From: Coix lacryma-jobi var. lacryma-jobi | Taxonomy: Eukaryota > Streptophyta > Magnoliopsida > Poales > Poaceae | Direction: 5' to 3' | Assembly: GCA_009763385.1 (NCBI GenBank) | Contig: CM019822.1 | Location: 22,686,842-22,750,841, forward strand | Length of the DNA stretch: 64,000 bases | In this document: piece after piece, positions 1-12,232 of the stretch | How positions within the stretch are numbered: the first letter of the stretch is position 1 | Layout of the letters: each line of letters opens with the position of its first letter | The notes under the pieces: generated by a model | Seen by the model: only the letters and a program-made list of their open reading frames with translations | The model's database searches: none | What the model was told of the DNA's origin: nothing | Made by a program: the position numbers and the translations under genes

Positions 1-1
1 A

Positions 2-1723
2 CAATTGATTCATGACACTTCTTCTATATCTGTGCCTTCTCGGAAGGAACCGCCTGTGCCTCATGTACACCATCTTGTTTGATCCCTTGAGGTAAGTGTA
101 GCATGTCTCGTCGATGCACATTACGCAGCCGGTCTTCCCTTTGATCTGCCCCGACAGTGAGAAGAGGCCGGGGTAGTCGGTGATGGTGACAAAGATGATG
201 GCTTTTAGGGTGAACTTCTCCTTGAGGGACGCATCAACCATCTCGACCCCAACATCAAATAGCTCCTTCATTTCCTCCATTACCGGCTCCAGGAAAACAT
301 CGATATCATTGCCGGGCTGCTTCGGTCCCGAGATAAGCATGGTCAACAGAAGATACCTGCGCCTCTGACACAGATGGGGAGGTAGGTTGTAGATGGTCAG
401 TACGACCGGCCAGGTGCTGTGGGAGCTGCTTAGCTCGCCGAACGGATTCATCCCATCGGTGCTGAGTGCGAACCGAATGTTCCTGGGATCTTTGCCAAAT
501 TGCGGGTAGGCCTTGTCAAAATCTTTCCACTGCTGGCCATCGGAGGGGTGCCGCAGCATGCCATCGTCCTTCAAGCGGTCAGCTGATGCATGCCAGGACA
601 TGAGCTTCGCGTCCTCTGGGTTCCCAAATAGCGCACGGAGGCGGTCGATCACTGGCATGTACCACACCGACAGTGCCGGACTTCTCCTCAACGTGTAACC
701 CTCTTCTTCCTCGTACTGCTGATGAGCTAAGATGCGATTGGCTGCAACATTGCTCTTGTTGACACCCTTCTTCTTCTTCCTCTGACCACCTCGCAAGGCC
801 TCATCGTCGTCTGCATCCACGCGACAGCCAGCATTTCTCTTGTAGCGACTGGCGCCACAGTGCGGACAGCTCGTCAAATTCTCATACTTTATGCCCCGAT
901 AGAGGATGCAGTGGTTAGGGCAGGCATCGAACTTTCTAAGCTTCATCGCCACTGGCCGGATAAGCTTCTTCGCACGATACGTATTTGCTGGGATCTTGTT
1001 ACTCGTCGGGAATGTTTTAGCAAGGTAACCTAACAGCTCATCAAAGCTAGTGTCTGACCACCCATGCCGAGCCTTCATCATCAACATGTGGAGGTTGAAA
1101 CGGAGCACCGTGCAATCCTTCGGACATTCCTCGCCGTCCTTATATAAAGGATCAAGTGACGCCTGCTTCATCTCTCTGAAATTTTCCAGCCACTTCGGGG
1201 AGCCATACACGACGTCGTCTTCGTCGATGTGGTTGACTAAATCCTGAAACAGCTGCACATCCGCAGGGTCCTGCACCGTAGCGTCCTCAACATCTCCACC
1301 ACCATCATCTGTCATATCCTGGAGTACATCTGCCTCCACAGCGATGTGGTCACGAGCACTACTCTCACTGAAGGCAGGCGCTACTGTTGCTGATGAGACG
1401 TGCGATCCAGAATCTTGGTTCACCGTCGCCGTCGATGCTGAGTTTACTCCAGATGCCGCCCCGACACTCGGATCGAATCTCTCGCCGTGATGAGTCCACA
1501 CCGTGTAATCATCCATGAAACCAAAACGAATCAAATGAGATTGCACTGTGCCTTCGTCTTTGAAGGCGGTCAGATTCTTGCAACGATGACATGGACATAT
1601 GATTGTCGTCTGGTTCGATCTCTCACGGTCAGCTTTCGCAGCGGAAATAAACTTTCTCACTTCAACGATATACCGCACATCAAGTACTCTATTGATCTTA
1701 TACATCCATTCCGACCGGTCCAT
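2..1723 (-). CDS. TNP2-type CACTA transposase, N-terminal 574 residues
   Basis: I translated this frame from the ATG at 1723 to the window edge and found no stop. It starts MDRSEWMYKINRVLDVRYI and continues through the Cys/His-bearing transposase-associated region (CPCHRCKN near residue 45). A serine- and acid-rich linker follows, then blocks typical of the plant transposase_21 family: the FDACPNHCILYRG cysteine segment, SCPHCGASRY, and GMNPFGELSSSHSTWPVVL, followed by an RRFLPRRHRY-like stretch at the edge. The protein would bind the subterminal repeats and cut at the CACTA ends. The catalytic C-terminal part lies outside, so activity cannot be judged. Family members often have introns later in the gene. 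The start is chosen because it is the first ATG before the conserved domain, about 720 bp inside the terminus. Confidence 0.92.
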   Translation of the reverse strand, partial: MDRSEWMYKINRVLDVRYIVEVRKFISAAKADRERSNQTTIICPCHRCKNLTAFKDEGTVQSHLIRFGFMDDYTVWTHHGERFDPSVGAASGVNSASTATVNQDSGSHVSSATVAPAFSESSARDHIAVEADVLQDMTDDGGGDVEDATVQDPADVQLFQDLVNHIDEDDVVYGSPKWLENFREMKQASLDPLYKDGEECPKDCTVLRFNLHMLMMKARHGWSDTSFDELLGYLAKTFPTSNKIPANTYRAKKLIRPVAMKLRKFDACPNHCILYRGIKYENLTSCPHCGASRYKRNAGCRVDADDDEALRGGQRKKKKGVNKSNVAANRILAHQQYEEEEGYTLRRSPALSVWYMPVIDRLRALFGNPEDAKLMSWHASADRLKDDGMLRHPSDGQQWKDFDKAYPQFGKDPRNIRFALSTDGMNPFGELSSSHSTWPVVLTIYNLPPHLCQRRRYLLLTMLISGPKQPGNDIDVFLEPVMEEMKELFDVGVEMVDASLKEKFTLKAIIFVTITDYPGLFSLSGQIKGKTGCVMCIDETCYTYLKGSNKMVYMRHRRFLPRRHRYRRSVMNQL

Positions 1724-2140
1724 CGTACCTGCGATCCTTAATTAATAACACACATCATGAATCACAAAACAAAGACGATGAATTAGAAAAACATAATAAT
1801 TTATTATATTTATGTTAAATCTAGGGACAGAAGTAATAACGATGACAAATAAAATTAATGCATCCATGATGAACTTAGAGAAACAAATGCCAGTTTTCTC
1901 TCTCCTACACACAACTAGATCTAAAAAGGGAGGCTAAAAAGAGCGAAAAAGAGAGGGGAAAGAGGGTGGAGATCATCTAGGTACCTCTTGTGGAGTACTT
2001 CTCCTCCAAATCAAACAAATAAACCTCAAAAACAAGTTATTTGGGACAAAAATTCGGCAAAACTTCTTCCCCCGTTTTTGGTCTACAGGAAGAAGATGAT
2101 CGCTTCTGGTGGCGGCGACGGTGGCTTAAATAGCGAGGCA

Positions 2141-2401
2141 TAACCGAAGCGGGCAACGTAAGGTGCCCGCTGCGGTTAATCTTATTTAACTGCAGCGGGC
2201 AAGTTACGTCGCCCGCTTTGGTTAATCATTAACCGAAGCGGGCATATAAAGAAGCCCGCTGCGGTTAAAAAGATTAACCGCAGCGGGCACCTTATGTTGC
2301 CCGCTTTGGTTAATGATTAACCGCAGCGGGCGCTTCGGCGGCCGGCCGCTGCAGGCCGGCCATCGAATAACCGTGGCGGGCAAAAACTGTGCCCGCCACA
2401 G
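2141..2401. repeat. CACTA subterminal repeat cluster
   Basis: About eight copies of a 14-15 bp unit, TTAACCGCAGCGGGC and variants (GAAGCGGGC, CCCGCTTTGGTTAA), occur in both orientations, often as head-to-head pairs forming small palindromes. In plant CACTA elements such motifs are the transposase binding sites (established for En/Spm). Here they lie between the terminus at 2445 and the transposase leader. Confidence 0.85.
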
Positions 2402-2611
2402 AGCCCATTTAGGCAACGCTGCGCAAGTTCTTTTTTGTAGTAGTGCAACTTGCAATAAGATATGCTCATCATAGCTAGAAGCCTCCACACGCATGGATTC
2501 ATAACTCGGAAGACGAAAGCAAATGGATTTAAAAAACGGATATATTCAGTTCTTGACTGACCAAGTTTCTCTGAATTCTAAACAAATCTCTTGTGGGTAT
2601 CACTTGAGCAG

Positions 2612-2923
2612 GACAAGGTGGAAATCACCGGCGGGACGAAGCATTTCATGGCCTTCGGTGGGGGGCTCCGGTTCTGTGTCGGCACAGATCTCAGCAAGGT
2701 CTTGATGGCAACCTTCATCCACTGCCTCGTCACAAAATACAGGTGCCAGTTCTTACCTGCAGATGCATAGATATTCAAATTCTTCTGGAATTTTAAATCT
2801 ATATATTCTAAGATAAATTTGGTGATTTGCAGTTGGAGGACAATCAAAGGAGGGAACATAGTCCGTACCCCCGGGCTCAGCTTCCCCGATGGCTATCATG
2901 TTCAGCTCTTACCTAAGAACTGA
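2612..2923 (+). pseudogene. Cytochrome P450 (CYP87-like) last two exons, probably a gene broken or interrupted by the CACTA element
   Basis: Exon A (2612-2742) encodes a heme-binding loop, HFMAFGGGLRFCVGTD, with the invariant Cys, followed by ATFIHCLVTKY. An intron with GT (2743) and AG (2831-2832) separates exon B (2833-2923), which reads TIKGGNIVRTPGLSFPDGYH and ends in TGA. The pattern and the terminal block match the CYP87/CYP85-clan C-terminus. Both splice sites and the frame are intact, and the codon split over the junction gives Ser where Arg is usual. All upstream exons (more than 400 residues) are absent between here and the CACTA terminus at 2445. Either the CACTA element sits in the preceding intron and the gene continues left of the window, or this is a truncated remnant. 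Confidence 0.72.
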
Positions 2924-5534
2924 GTAACTGACACCTCCTAGCTTGTCTCCTGCTTCTTGAACACAGTGTTCTCTGCCAGGTTAATGTGGTTGCTTGCAGG
3001 CAAACACACATACAGGAAACAAGTAGAAAATATAGCATATATACATCTAGGTGATGAAGCAGTCTTATACATATACTTGATCGAGGTCATTGTAGGGCAC
3101 CTCTTTGTTAGTGTAGTGTACTCGATCTTGTGACCAAAGTATATATTTAGGTCCCTGATCCAAACATATATGATAGGGTTGTTTGTACTTTGGGATTTCT
3201 CTTTTTGTTTCCCGTGTGGCTAGTGTGGTCTCTATACGGTCTACCCACTACACCCATCATATGGTGTGTCATGTACAAGCGCTTAGCGCTAGCTTGTGCC
3301 TAATATGTAGTGGCCACGATGTTTTGGCTTGCATGTATATGTATGCATGAATTGTTTCAGCAGTTCTCTGCTATATACAAATACAAGTTGCTTGGTTTGG
3401 TCTCCAATATGAGTACTCACAAATGGAAGTAAACTATGCTTTAGAAGAAAAAAATCGCTTTATTACAAACGCGCAAGTATTAGAATCTACAGTACGCTAC
3501 TCGGGATCCATGGATCACTGTTGGGTCATGTCTATACTCAATAGCGGTAGCAGGGTCACTGGGTCACTGTCGGTTCATTGGCTCCCAACCAGTAGTGACC
3601 TTTCTTTTTCTGTTTTATTATATACTTTGTTATTACATTCAAATAGAGGTTAGCAGCGGCGAAGTATGGCATCAGACAAAGAAGGGGTCAATCCATGTTA
3701 CTTCTAACTTTAGCTACTACAGACTCTTTGCTTTTTCTTCGTTAATTTTTCTTTACTTGACACGTGAAACAATAAACGCTTTGACATAAGTGACAGTGGA
3801 ACATCTCTGACCAAGGGGGGCCAAAGCCCAGCTTGGCCTCCACGACGCTCCATCACTGGAGGTTACGTTGTTGTCTAATATTTTATACAGTATTTGATAT
3901 TATTTCAAGAGTTTGTCATCACAATAGGGACAATTCAATTGAAGTCCAAATCAAAATATTATCTAGAAAATTTATCGGGTACAATACACTAGCAAGGAGG
4001 CGGCGTCACCCAAGTCCCAAATTAACCCTCACTTTTTTGACTTTTAGGTCTCTAGACTTGTCTCGGGCTCCAATACTAGTTTCAAGGGTCCATACGACAA
4101 TGTAACATGCTAACTCAACGCTTGTGATATGTTGACTTGGTGTTGATATGTATTCATGATGAGTCCACCGCCTAAATTTACATGACGGTGGTACCATCTA
4201 GGTCTCAAAAGCTTCCAAAATTGCATATCTAGGTCCTCAAAACTTACTAAACAAGCCACATGAGATTAATAAACTTGCATGACAGTGCCATCTAAGCTCA
4301 CTTCCAAGATTGTAGACTCAGGTCTTCAAACTTACTAATTAGGCCACACGAGATCCAAATTATCATTGTTTCCGATAAACCACAAGAGTGGTTGTAACTA
4401 CGCACCTAGCTTGTTGGTTCCACGCGTAGGGCCTTTTTGGTTGGTGCCATAGTTTGCCATGTCTAACCTTTGGTAAATTGTGGCTACCATAAAAGTATAA
4501 CGAGCAAAATATCGAAGCCACACTTGGCAAGAAAATGAGTATACAACGTTGTGACACATGGGATAAGATGCTAAGAAAGTGTGGTGTGCCATAGTTGTGA
4601 CAAATAAACTAAATAACTGCCAAAAAATTATGTTATGACTAACCTGTGGTATGGCAAGTTGTGGTTATGAGCCAGTTTGTCATGACTCCTCCCCCAGGTG
4701 CTCCTCCGTAGGAGCTAGAGCCACAGCGAGGATCCACAAATTACAACTCCGACATGTACACAAAAAATTAACTAAAGGCTTCTCTTAAACGCAAAAAAGG
4801 GTCCTCTTGTGGTGTTTGGCCTGACTCCTATGCCGAGCCATGCCAAATAGACAAAAATGCATGAAATTGATTGTCACAATAAACTAAGACGATGTTTGAT
4901 TTATCAAAATATAATTAACAATATCTTAGTACAAATGTTGTATCAATGTCTGGTTTACCAACCCTATGTGATGACATGTAATTGGATATGAGTTCATTCA
5001 CACACAATCACCTCATCCAAGAGCGCTGTCATATTACCAATGTTACTATCCTAAGTCTGGAGTGCTTTCTATCTACTCGCTTGTGGCTCTCCTTACTTTT
5101 ACCTTTGCAAGCATTTTTGCTAACAACGACATACAACCTCATCATCGGTGAGTCCTGTGCTCTAACACTTGAGTGAAGAACTGAATATAAGATTGGAATA
5201 GCGAAGTAAGTAGAGAGAGAGAGGAAACGGGAATGAGAGCGAGATCACGACAACAAGGTCGAGTGTGGTTGTTGGTAAAGCTTTTCATGCGAGAAAGAGG
5301 TAGTGTAAGGGAGGAGGTATATGAAACGCTTGAGTTTTATATTAGAGCGATAACACGATAATACTCAGGACAGGTCTAAGATAACGTGTAATGGGCCAAT
5401 TTAAGCTGAATGGCTGTACCGAGACCCATTCATTCGTGTAATCAAATACCATTTTTTTTGAACCAACATCATCATCTTATACACTTTAATGATTTGTAAA
5501 TACTCTAAATTTGTAAATCACATTCACGTATATA
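2924..5534. other. Intergenic, no gene recognised
   Basis: AT-rich DNA following the P450 fragment. All frames are short and unlike known proteins. Around 4200-4350 two related segments mention the same words (CTTACTAA, CCACA, GAGAT), suggesting an old internal duplication. Nothing else can be assigned. Confidence 0.5.
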
Positions 5535-5795
5535 CTCCCTCCATACTCATATTAGTTGTCGTTTTAGACAAGATTTGAGTCAAATATTGGAAATACAAAT
5601 CATCAATAACTATTAAGTTTCTAAGTTTACAAATATGAAAAATTATATGAATAAATTTGTCTTGAAAAATACTTTTATAAAAGTATACATATATCACTTT
5701 TCCATAAATATTTTTATAAAAATAAGAGGTCAAAGTTGTATTTTGGAGACCGTGGTCGCTATCCTAAACGACAACCAATATAAGTATGGAAGAAG
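5535..5795. mobile_element. Stowaway-type MITE (Tc1/mariner)
   Basis: The termini CTCCCTCCATACTCATATTA and TAATATAAGTATGG-like inverse are inverted repeats, and the element is bounded by TA dinucleotides (5533-5534 and 5796-5797). It has an AT-rich interior of 261 bp with no coding capacity. The right terminus is degenerate (AGAAG instead of GGGAG). A second CCTCCGTCC-like fragment lies at 5855-5960. Confidence 0.75.
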
Positions 5796-6310
5796 TATAT
5801 AAATTGTCTTCGATAGGACAAAACAAGTAATAATTGAGTAGTAATAAAAAATTTCCTCCGTCCGCGTTTGAAGAGACATGTCCTTATTTTTTGTTTCAAA
5901 CAAAGACATGTTCTCATTTGAAATAGACAAGTTTTGACACTCCAAGTAGTCAAAACATTTAGGCTTACAACAGTTGTCCCAATAAATCTGTGCTTCAAAT
6001 CCATAAGACGTTGATTTTGTAGCAATTGGAGATCAATAACTGTTAGATGTACTATAAAGACACTCCAAACACCCAAAAAAACGCCTTGCAATAACTATTT
6101 TATTATATCGAACGGTATATAATAAGAATATTATTTTGAGATCGTTTTTATCGAAATTTTGAGATTATTTTTGTCGAAGGAAAATCTCGACTCAGTCACT
6201 ACCATCATCTCTGCTTTGGCTGCTTCTTTCCCAGGGTTTCCCTTTCCGCAGGGGGAGGAAACACGCGCTCACCTTCGTACCTTCCCCGCGATCTCGCTAG
6301 GGTTCCCGCG

Positions 6311-9300
6311 ATGGCGACACCGCGTTCGCCGAGCCCCCGCGGCGACGCGCTCCTGGACTCGGCGCCGCTCCTCGGCGGTGTCGGGCGGCGCCGCGTGGGC
6401 ACGCTGCGCCGGCCGTCTCTCCGGGGCGCGGCGCGGCTGCTGCGGCGGGGCGGGCGCCGAGCGATGCGGGAGCCGTCGCTGCTGGTGCGGGAGGCCGCGG
6501 CGGAGCAGCTGGAGGAGCGGCAGGCGGACTGGGCCTACTCCCGCCCCGTGGTGGCGCTCGACTTCCTCTGGAACCTCGCCTTCATCCTCGTCTCCGCCGT
6601 CGTGCTCGTGCTCAGCCGCGACGAGAGCCCCTCCATGCCGCTCCGTTTCTGGATCGCTGGGTACGCCGCCCAGTGCGTCGTCCACATGGTCTGCGTCGCC
6701 ATCGAGTATCGTATGCGATACGGCCAGCGCGGCGGGTCGCCAATTTCCGCCGACGAGGAGAGCGGAAGTGGTACATCGTCCTCCTCCAGCGACGACGAAG
6801 ATAGAGAGCACGGCTCCCGTAGCCGAAATGGCGACTGCCTCAGGTAATTGGAGTACGTGGCGAGAGATATGCAGTTATTACCATTTCATTCCCTTAAAAT
6901 TGTCGGTCAGTAGCTAGAGCGATTTTCATGTTTGTACATAAGCTTAGAGATTCTTGCTTTTGGTTTAGTATTCCTTATTGTCTAGTTTCTGCTTGAAATG
7001 TTGTTTGTGTTGCGGTTTTATAGGCACATTTTTACACTCAATTAAATCCATTTGCATATTAGGAAAATTATTCTCATAGCACACATGCTGAAGAGGTTTC
7101 CTCCAGTGCACTATTTTTCTATGGATTGCTTTTGTTTGGCGTCTTCCTCCATCTAGCACTTCACTTCCATTATGTTAGTATCGTCTTCTTTGGTGATCAC
7201 CTCATCTCCACCACATTTGGCATCAAGGACAGAGCCCTCCAGAGCGAGCCAGCTAATGACGTTGGCCTTCTTCCATCATAGTAGAAGCTGATGTGGAGAT
7301 ATTGAGCAGCAGTGCCAGTCTAGCTGGGGAGTGACACTGAGGAAAGTTGCTGGGTGATCTGGATCTGGACGCTGCTAAGCAAGGTGATTTTAGCCTTGAA
7401 GGTGGGGCTGGCATACAACGGTGGCCATGGATTCTACTGCTAATGAGCAAGCAAACCATCTATGTGGAAAAGGGTTAGGCAGCTGTTGACAGTGGGATGG
7501 ATGGAAGTGCGATCTAACGGTGCAGTGGCAGAAGGAGCAAGCTGAGGGTGGAAGGCAATGCTATTTTTGCAATCCAGAGAAAAAAATGGTGGCACAGGAG
7601 CAAAACCCTTTGGTGAGAGTGCTGTGAGAGTAGCTTTTCTTTGCATTGAAGTTCAATGGAAGCTACTTATGTTTATCTTATTATGGGTTGAAAAGCTAGA
7701 TCATATGTGAAAAGCTAGATCATATGGAGAGCGGTCTGTGAGGTAATTGGTACTAAAAGCTCAGTTGAACTTAAGATGTTGAGGCGGAATTAGTTCCAGA
7801 TTGAATGGAGAGCAGCAACTTTTCAACGATAACATACCATGTCTGTGAAGCCTATGTGATGAGATTACTACAATTGTTTCTTTCACTGCCCAGTCTATTT
7901 TTTTGTTTTGTTTCTGGATCTCCATCCACTTGATCACACAGTAGTACAAATTTATTTGGCCATACTGGTGCATGGAACCATGATGACGTTCAAAATTCAA
8001 ACATGTGGGACTAATGAATGACACTGTTCACTTGATTTTGCGTATGATTTGAAACTTTAAACAAGATGTTTGACAGATATGTGGTTTTGATAGACTTAGT
8101 AAGATAGACACCTGCAGTGCATTTTAAGTCGGCATTTGTAGGTAAGCCACCTACGGAAGGCTAAATACAGGTTTTGGTATATTCTGCATATTTGGTTATA
8201 TGTGGACTAACTTGGTGGTTAGCTCCTCGTATTTTATCATGCATTGTCAGACTGCATTGTTCTACTTCATATATGCCAGTGTTCAAATTTAGTTTTTCGT
8301 TGATTCCAAAAAAGAAATGAATTATCATCTATAAGCTTCATCACTTTGAATTCTCTGTTGCCTGTTGAATTCATCCCACATACTGTTTTCTATTTTCTAG
8401 TTCCATTTAACAGCTAATTGTTTTGTTAATATTTCTAACATGTAAACTGCCAACTATGTCCTCTGTGCTGTCTTGCAGTATAGCTAAACATCTGGAGTCT
8501 GCTAACACAATGTTCTCATTCGTATGGTGGATAATTGGATTTTATTGGGTATCTGCCGGTGGAGAAGTTCTTACCCGTGATGCTCCTCAACTTTACTGGT
8601 ACACATAGTTCTTTTTTTTAGATAATTATACACATAATTCTTGAGTCGCCTTTTATGTGGTCATCATTTGTGTCCATTACAAATATGCCTTATAATTTCC
8701 TTTTGCAGGCTTTGCATCGTATTTTTGGCGTTTGATGTTTTCTTTGTCGTCTTTTGTGTGGCTTTGGCCTGCATCATTGGTATTGCTGTTTGTTGCTGCC
8801 TTCCTTGTATCATAGCAATTTTATATGCAGTGTCGGATCAGGTACTTTTCTCAAATATATGTTGATAGAAGTTGTCTTTAACTACTAAACTTTATTAATT
8901 TTTTCTATGTATGGTGTGGTAAATTGGTTTACTAGTTTCACTATCTACTTTTGTGGCATAACCTTATGTGTTTATCTCTTAGGTGGCGTTTGGTTTATGG
9001 GATACAGGGGGTGGGATAGGGATATCATAACCCAATAGCTTTATAAACTATGTTTGGTTCATTGCATTGGGATCATTGTGGGTTTGGATTTGGGATAGGA
9101 TGGCCTCTCATCCCACCAAATCTATCCCAGTGGGGAGGTCGAGCAAGAAGCATGGAGGCGGTAGATTCTCTAATATTTTATTTATTCATGTGTGGATCTC
9201 ACCACGTTATCATAACCCAAAACCAAAAAGGACAAACAAGGGAAAAGGAAAAAACCGTTGTCTTATACCTAACCCACCTCATTTCTAAACCATTCCCACG

Positions 9301-11068
9301 GGCTATCCAAATGCCACCTTATAGTAAAAGCTTCAGTATGCCACGGGCTCTGTTCGCTTGAGCTATAAGCCGGCTTTAATACATACAAATCAGACATGGA
9401 ACAATGTTTTCCTCTCACAACAAATCAGTCGTACAAATCAGCAGAAGCCGACATAAATCTGGTAAAGGTTCTTCAAATCAATCTGATTAGGCCATGTAAT
9501 TCACTACATATGAGGAATATTGGTAATCTTTTTGAATGGTTGCTAAACTATCAGGTCTAAGCATAGCTAAATAATCATCAGGCTAGGCTGGTAAACATCT
9601 AATTACCAATTACTGGATCTGTTTTTACATGTTCCAATCATTGTCAAATTTCCAAGACTCATGTGTATCCTGCCAATCATGATATTGAAATTTTTAGTAA
9701 ATCATGTTACTGCTATGCTGTTGAATTATCAATTGCACCTGGAAAATTGCTCAATTTAAATATTGATTGATTATGCATGCTGGCACAGTTGTGATGATTG
9801 AAACCAATGTCTAGTGGAAATGAAAATTATCTAGCACTGCCACCTATCTTGGCTCAATCCGAGTTGGAGACGTGGACATGTTCCCAGTAGAAAAGTTGGC
9901 TCGGCTCATTAGCATTATCCTTTTCCCCCTATATGAGTAGGCCATGTAAACACTGGAAGCCCAATCACCAATTTACCACATATACACTGGCCTGTGGTGG
10001 GTTTGACTGATTGAATACTGTTTTCCATTTTCTGAACTTTCCAATTGCAATCTGGTTTTCAAAACATGATGTATATAGCAAAGCTTTGAGAATTTCCAAT
10101 GTATGAGCAAGTTGTAGATACTGCTGTGCTAGATTTACTGTGATGAGTGGCATGGTAAAATTACATGCCTTTCTACGTTTAAATTTAATTTCTTAACTTT
10201 CTTTTTCTTGTTGACCATGTGTTCTGTTTTATTGCTTCTCTTTCTTTATACCTTTTATTATCGCACATTTAATTTGTTAGCATGATTTTAAAAATGATTA
10301 CCTTCTGTCCATCTTACTGAAAACAGGAGGGAGCATCTGAAGATGACATTCGCCAAATTCCAAAATATAAATTTCGGAAGATGGAAGAGCCTGAAAAGCA
10401 GTCTGTTAGTGTGCCTGAATATTCTGGTGGAATAATGACAGAATGTGGCACAAATCAACCTATTGAAAAAGTACTTGCAGCTGAAGATGCGGTAAATTCT
10501 CTAGTTCTTGATTCTTAGCTTATTGCATTAGGGAGACTAAGGTTCTGAAATATTTGTTGAAGTGAAAGAAGTTTGATAAAAATAGGTTTGACAAATTATT
10601 GATATACATGATGTGTTAGATCAAGTAAAAAAGCATCGGTGAAAGAACTGATAGTAGCTAATTCTTTGTTATTACCGTACTTGTTCATGGCCAAAACTGT
10701 AGCTATCAATCTATGATGTACCTTAGATCCTCCTGGCAAACTTTGTTGCGAACTCATGACTCATCATAGATTACCATGTAACAAGGTTCCATCATATGAC
10801 GTCTCTTAATTCTGATGGCTTGTTTCAGCTGTATGTTGCTTTGCGGACAGTATTCTAGTGCTAATGAATTTGTTGCTCTTGGTCTATGCAGGAGTGCTGC
10901 ATTTGCATCTCAGCTTATGATGATGGCGCAGAGCTCCGTGAACTCCCTTGCGGCCACCATTTTCATTGTGTTTGCATCGATAAATGGCTGCACATCAATG
11001 CCACATGCCCCCTATGCAAGTACAATGTACGGAAAAACACTAGCAGCAGTGGCAGTGAAGAAGTATAA
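6311..11068 (+). CDS. RING-H2 E3 ubiquitin ligase, membrane type (RIE1/At1g12760-like)
   Basis: Five exons give a 375-residue protein: 6311-6843, 8479-8598, 8709-8841, 10327-10491 and 10892-11068. All introns are GT-AG and the frame is continuous. Exon 1 encodes an Arg-rich N-terminus, the conserved block MREPSLLVREAAAEQLEERQ and two hydrophobic segments (about 75-97 and 107-125). Exons 2 and 3 add TMFSFVWWIIGFYWVSAGG and two more membrane segments ending CCCLPCIIAILYAVSDQ. Exon 5 holds a canonical RING-H2: Cys319, Cys322, Cys337, His339, His342, Cys345, Cys356, Cys359. The family transfers ubiquitin from E2 to substrates at membranes; Arabidopsis relatives act in embryo development (RIE1) and sugar response (SIS3). 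Length and exon order match the family. A possible TATA (TATATAAT) is at 6117. Intron 3 holds two small transposons. Substrate unknown. Confidence 0.93.
8982..9318. mobile_element. Tourist-type MITE (PIF/Harbinger) in intron 3 of the RING gene
   Basis: The inverted termini are GGTGGCGTTTGGTT and its imperfect complement CCAAATGCCACC, flanked on both sides by the trinucleotide TTA (8979-8981, 9319-9321), the target duplication of PIF/Harbinger elements. It is 337 bp and non-coding. The interior holds GGGATAGG and its complement CTATCCCA. Confidence 0.85.
9345..9453. mobile_element. Truncated hAT-like MITE fragment
   Basis: Starts GGGCTCTGTTCGCTTGAGCT and contains TAAGCCGGC, ACAATGTTTTCCTCTCACAA and AGAAGCCGAC, words of an abundant grass MITE with GGGCTGTTCG ends. 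The matching right terminus is missing, so only about half remains. It lies 27 bp after the Tourist element in the same intron. Confidence 0.5.
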
Positions 11069-12223
11069 ATCTCTATATGAGAATATTGAGAATTCGTAAC
11101 CCAACAGTTCTGGCTTCTCGCTGGTAATTTTTTATCCCAGAATCCCATGAGTGCGCATTCGTATCTGTGCTAGTATTATTAAGAAAATGATCCATGTAAA
11201 TTCTTGTATTCTTAATACGGTCATAGTGATAATTACCTGTCAACTTTGCTCGTGCAGTTGTTTTCGCTGTGTTTATACACTTCAGTATATGTGTACGTGT
11301 TTTAGAAATTTCTGTGGAGCAGCTTCCTGTCCAATACTTGTTTGTGTAGTTCCACTGATGTTTTATAATAACCAGGCTAGCAATATACAGTAGTTTTTTG
11401 CTCCATTCTTTCTTTTTGGTAAACACAACTGAAGTAGTTGAGTCGTAGTCTTGTACCAGATTCAAAATATGCATCATGTTTATTGCGGTGTCATGCACAT
11501 CAAATGTAGCCTTCAGGTCAGGCGCCCACTTGACTGGTTATGGAGTAGATTCGAAGTGCTTGAGCCTGCAAAGATCGTCAGACTTGTGCCACGACAAAAG
11601 AAATTTCTCAAAATTCAGCTTTCTAACCCAAGACCGAAGTTCCATATGGTGCGCGGAAGCTTTCATGCTAGCTCGCTGGCAGACTGGCAGTCTACGTCTA
11701 CCTGTGGTGCCCATGTCTAGCCATGAAGCTATCTGCATATCTCCCTCCGCTCTTGGACCATCCCACTAAGCAGGGTGGATGCGAGGTTTTACTCCGCGTA
11801 CCGGTGGTGATGTTTCACGACAAAGATGACCCCGTGCCGTATCTGCGAGTGACATTGAGGACGGACGAAGAAGGGGAAGAAGAGCAAGGAGACGACAGAC
11901 GAAAATGTCGTCCATGTGGAGTGAGCTTTGTGGTTTTCGTATCTCCCGCTTTTCAGGTTGGTGCCTAGATCAAGCTATCTACGCGATCGTGCGTGGCATT
12001 TGGTGAGCGAACTCGTGACGAACCATACTCCACTGCTAGAGATCGACTCGTAGGTTGATCCCATGGTTGTCCCCGTAAATTCAAGCATAAGCCTTCGGCG
12101 ATAGTGCCTCGCCACTCGAGATGCCCCAACACGGAAGCTTAATCTAGGCATGACGTTTGGCGGTGGGGTATCCTAATCTGTAAGCAGCAGTTAGCCAAGC
12201 TTTTTTCAGTTCCGAACAGTGCT
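11069..12223. other. 3' region of the RING gene and intergenic DNA
   Basis: The first few hundred bases after the stop are AT-rich and probably the 3' UTR and polyadenylation region. From about 11500 the composition becomes more balanced with short open frames that resemble nothing I know. No gene is called. Confidence 0.5.
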
Positions 12224-12232
12224 AGATATTTT
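12224..12232 (-). promoter_or_regulatory. Evening element (AAAATATCT on the - strand)
   Basis: AGATATTTT on the + strand is the exact complement of the evening element, bound by CCA1/LHY/RVE clock proteins in plants. It is 630 bp upstream of the ATG at 12854. A shorter AAATATCT complement occurs at 12412-12419. Confidence 0.5.

Larger units (their letters stand above)
1..2445 (-). mobile_element. CACTA (En/Spm) DNA transposon, one end plus transposase, runs off the left edge
   Basis: Read on the - strand the element begins at 2445 with CACTACTACAAAAAAG, the CACTA terminal repeat. The trinucleotide CAA lies just outside at 2446-2448, a possible 3-bp target duplication whose partner is outside the window. 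Inside the terminus come subterminal repeats (2141-2401), an AT-rich leader and then the transposase reading frame, which is the usual order for the 5' end of a plant CACTA element. The other end is not in the window. The intact transposase frame suggests a fairly young insertion. Confidence 0.9.

Noticed and set aside
2141..2401. Regularly repeated short palindromic units suggesting a CRISPR-like array
   Set aside because: They are subterminal repeats of the CACTA element in mixed orientation, without constant-length unique spacers, in a plant genome.
6159..6917. Frame of 252 codons overlapping exon 1 of the RING gene
   Set aside because: It is in another frame of the GC-rich exon. The frame from 6311 joins the later exons and matches the family.
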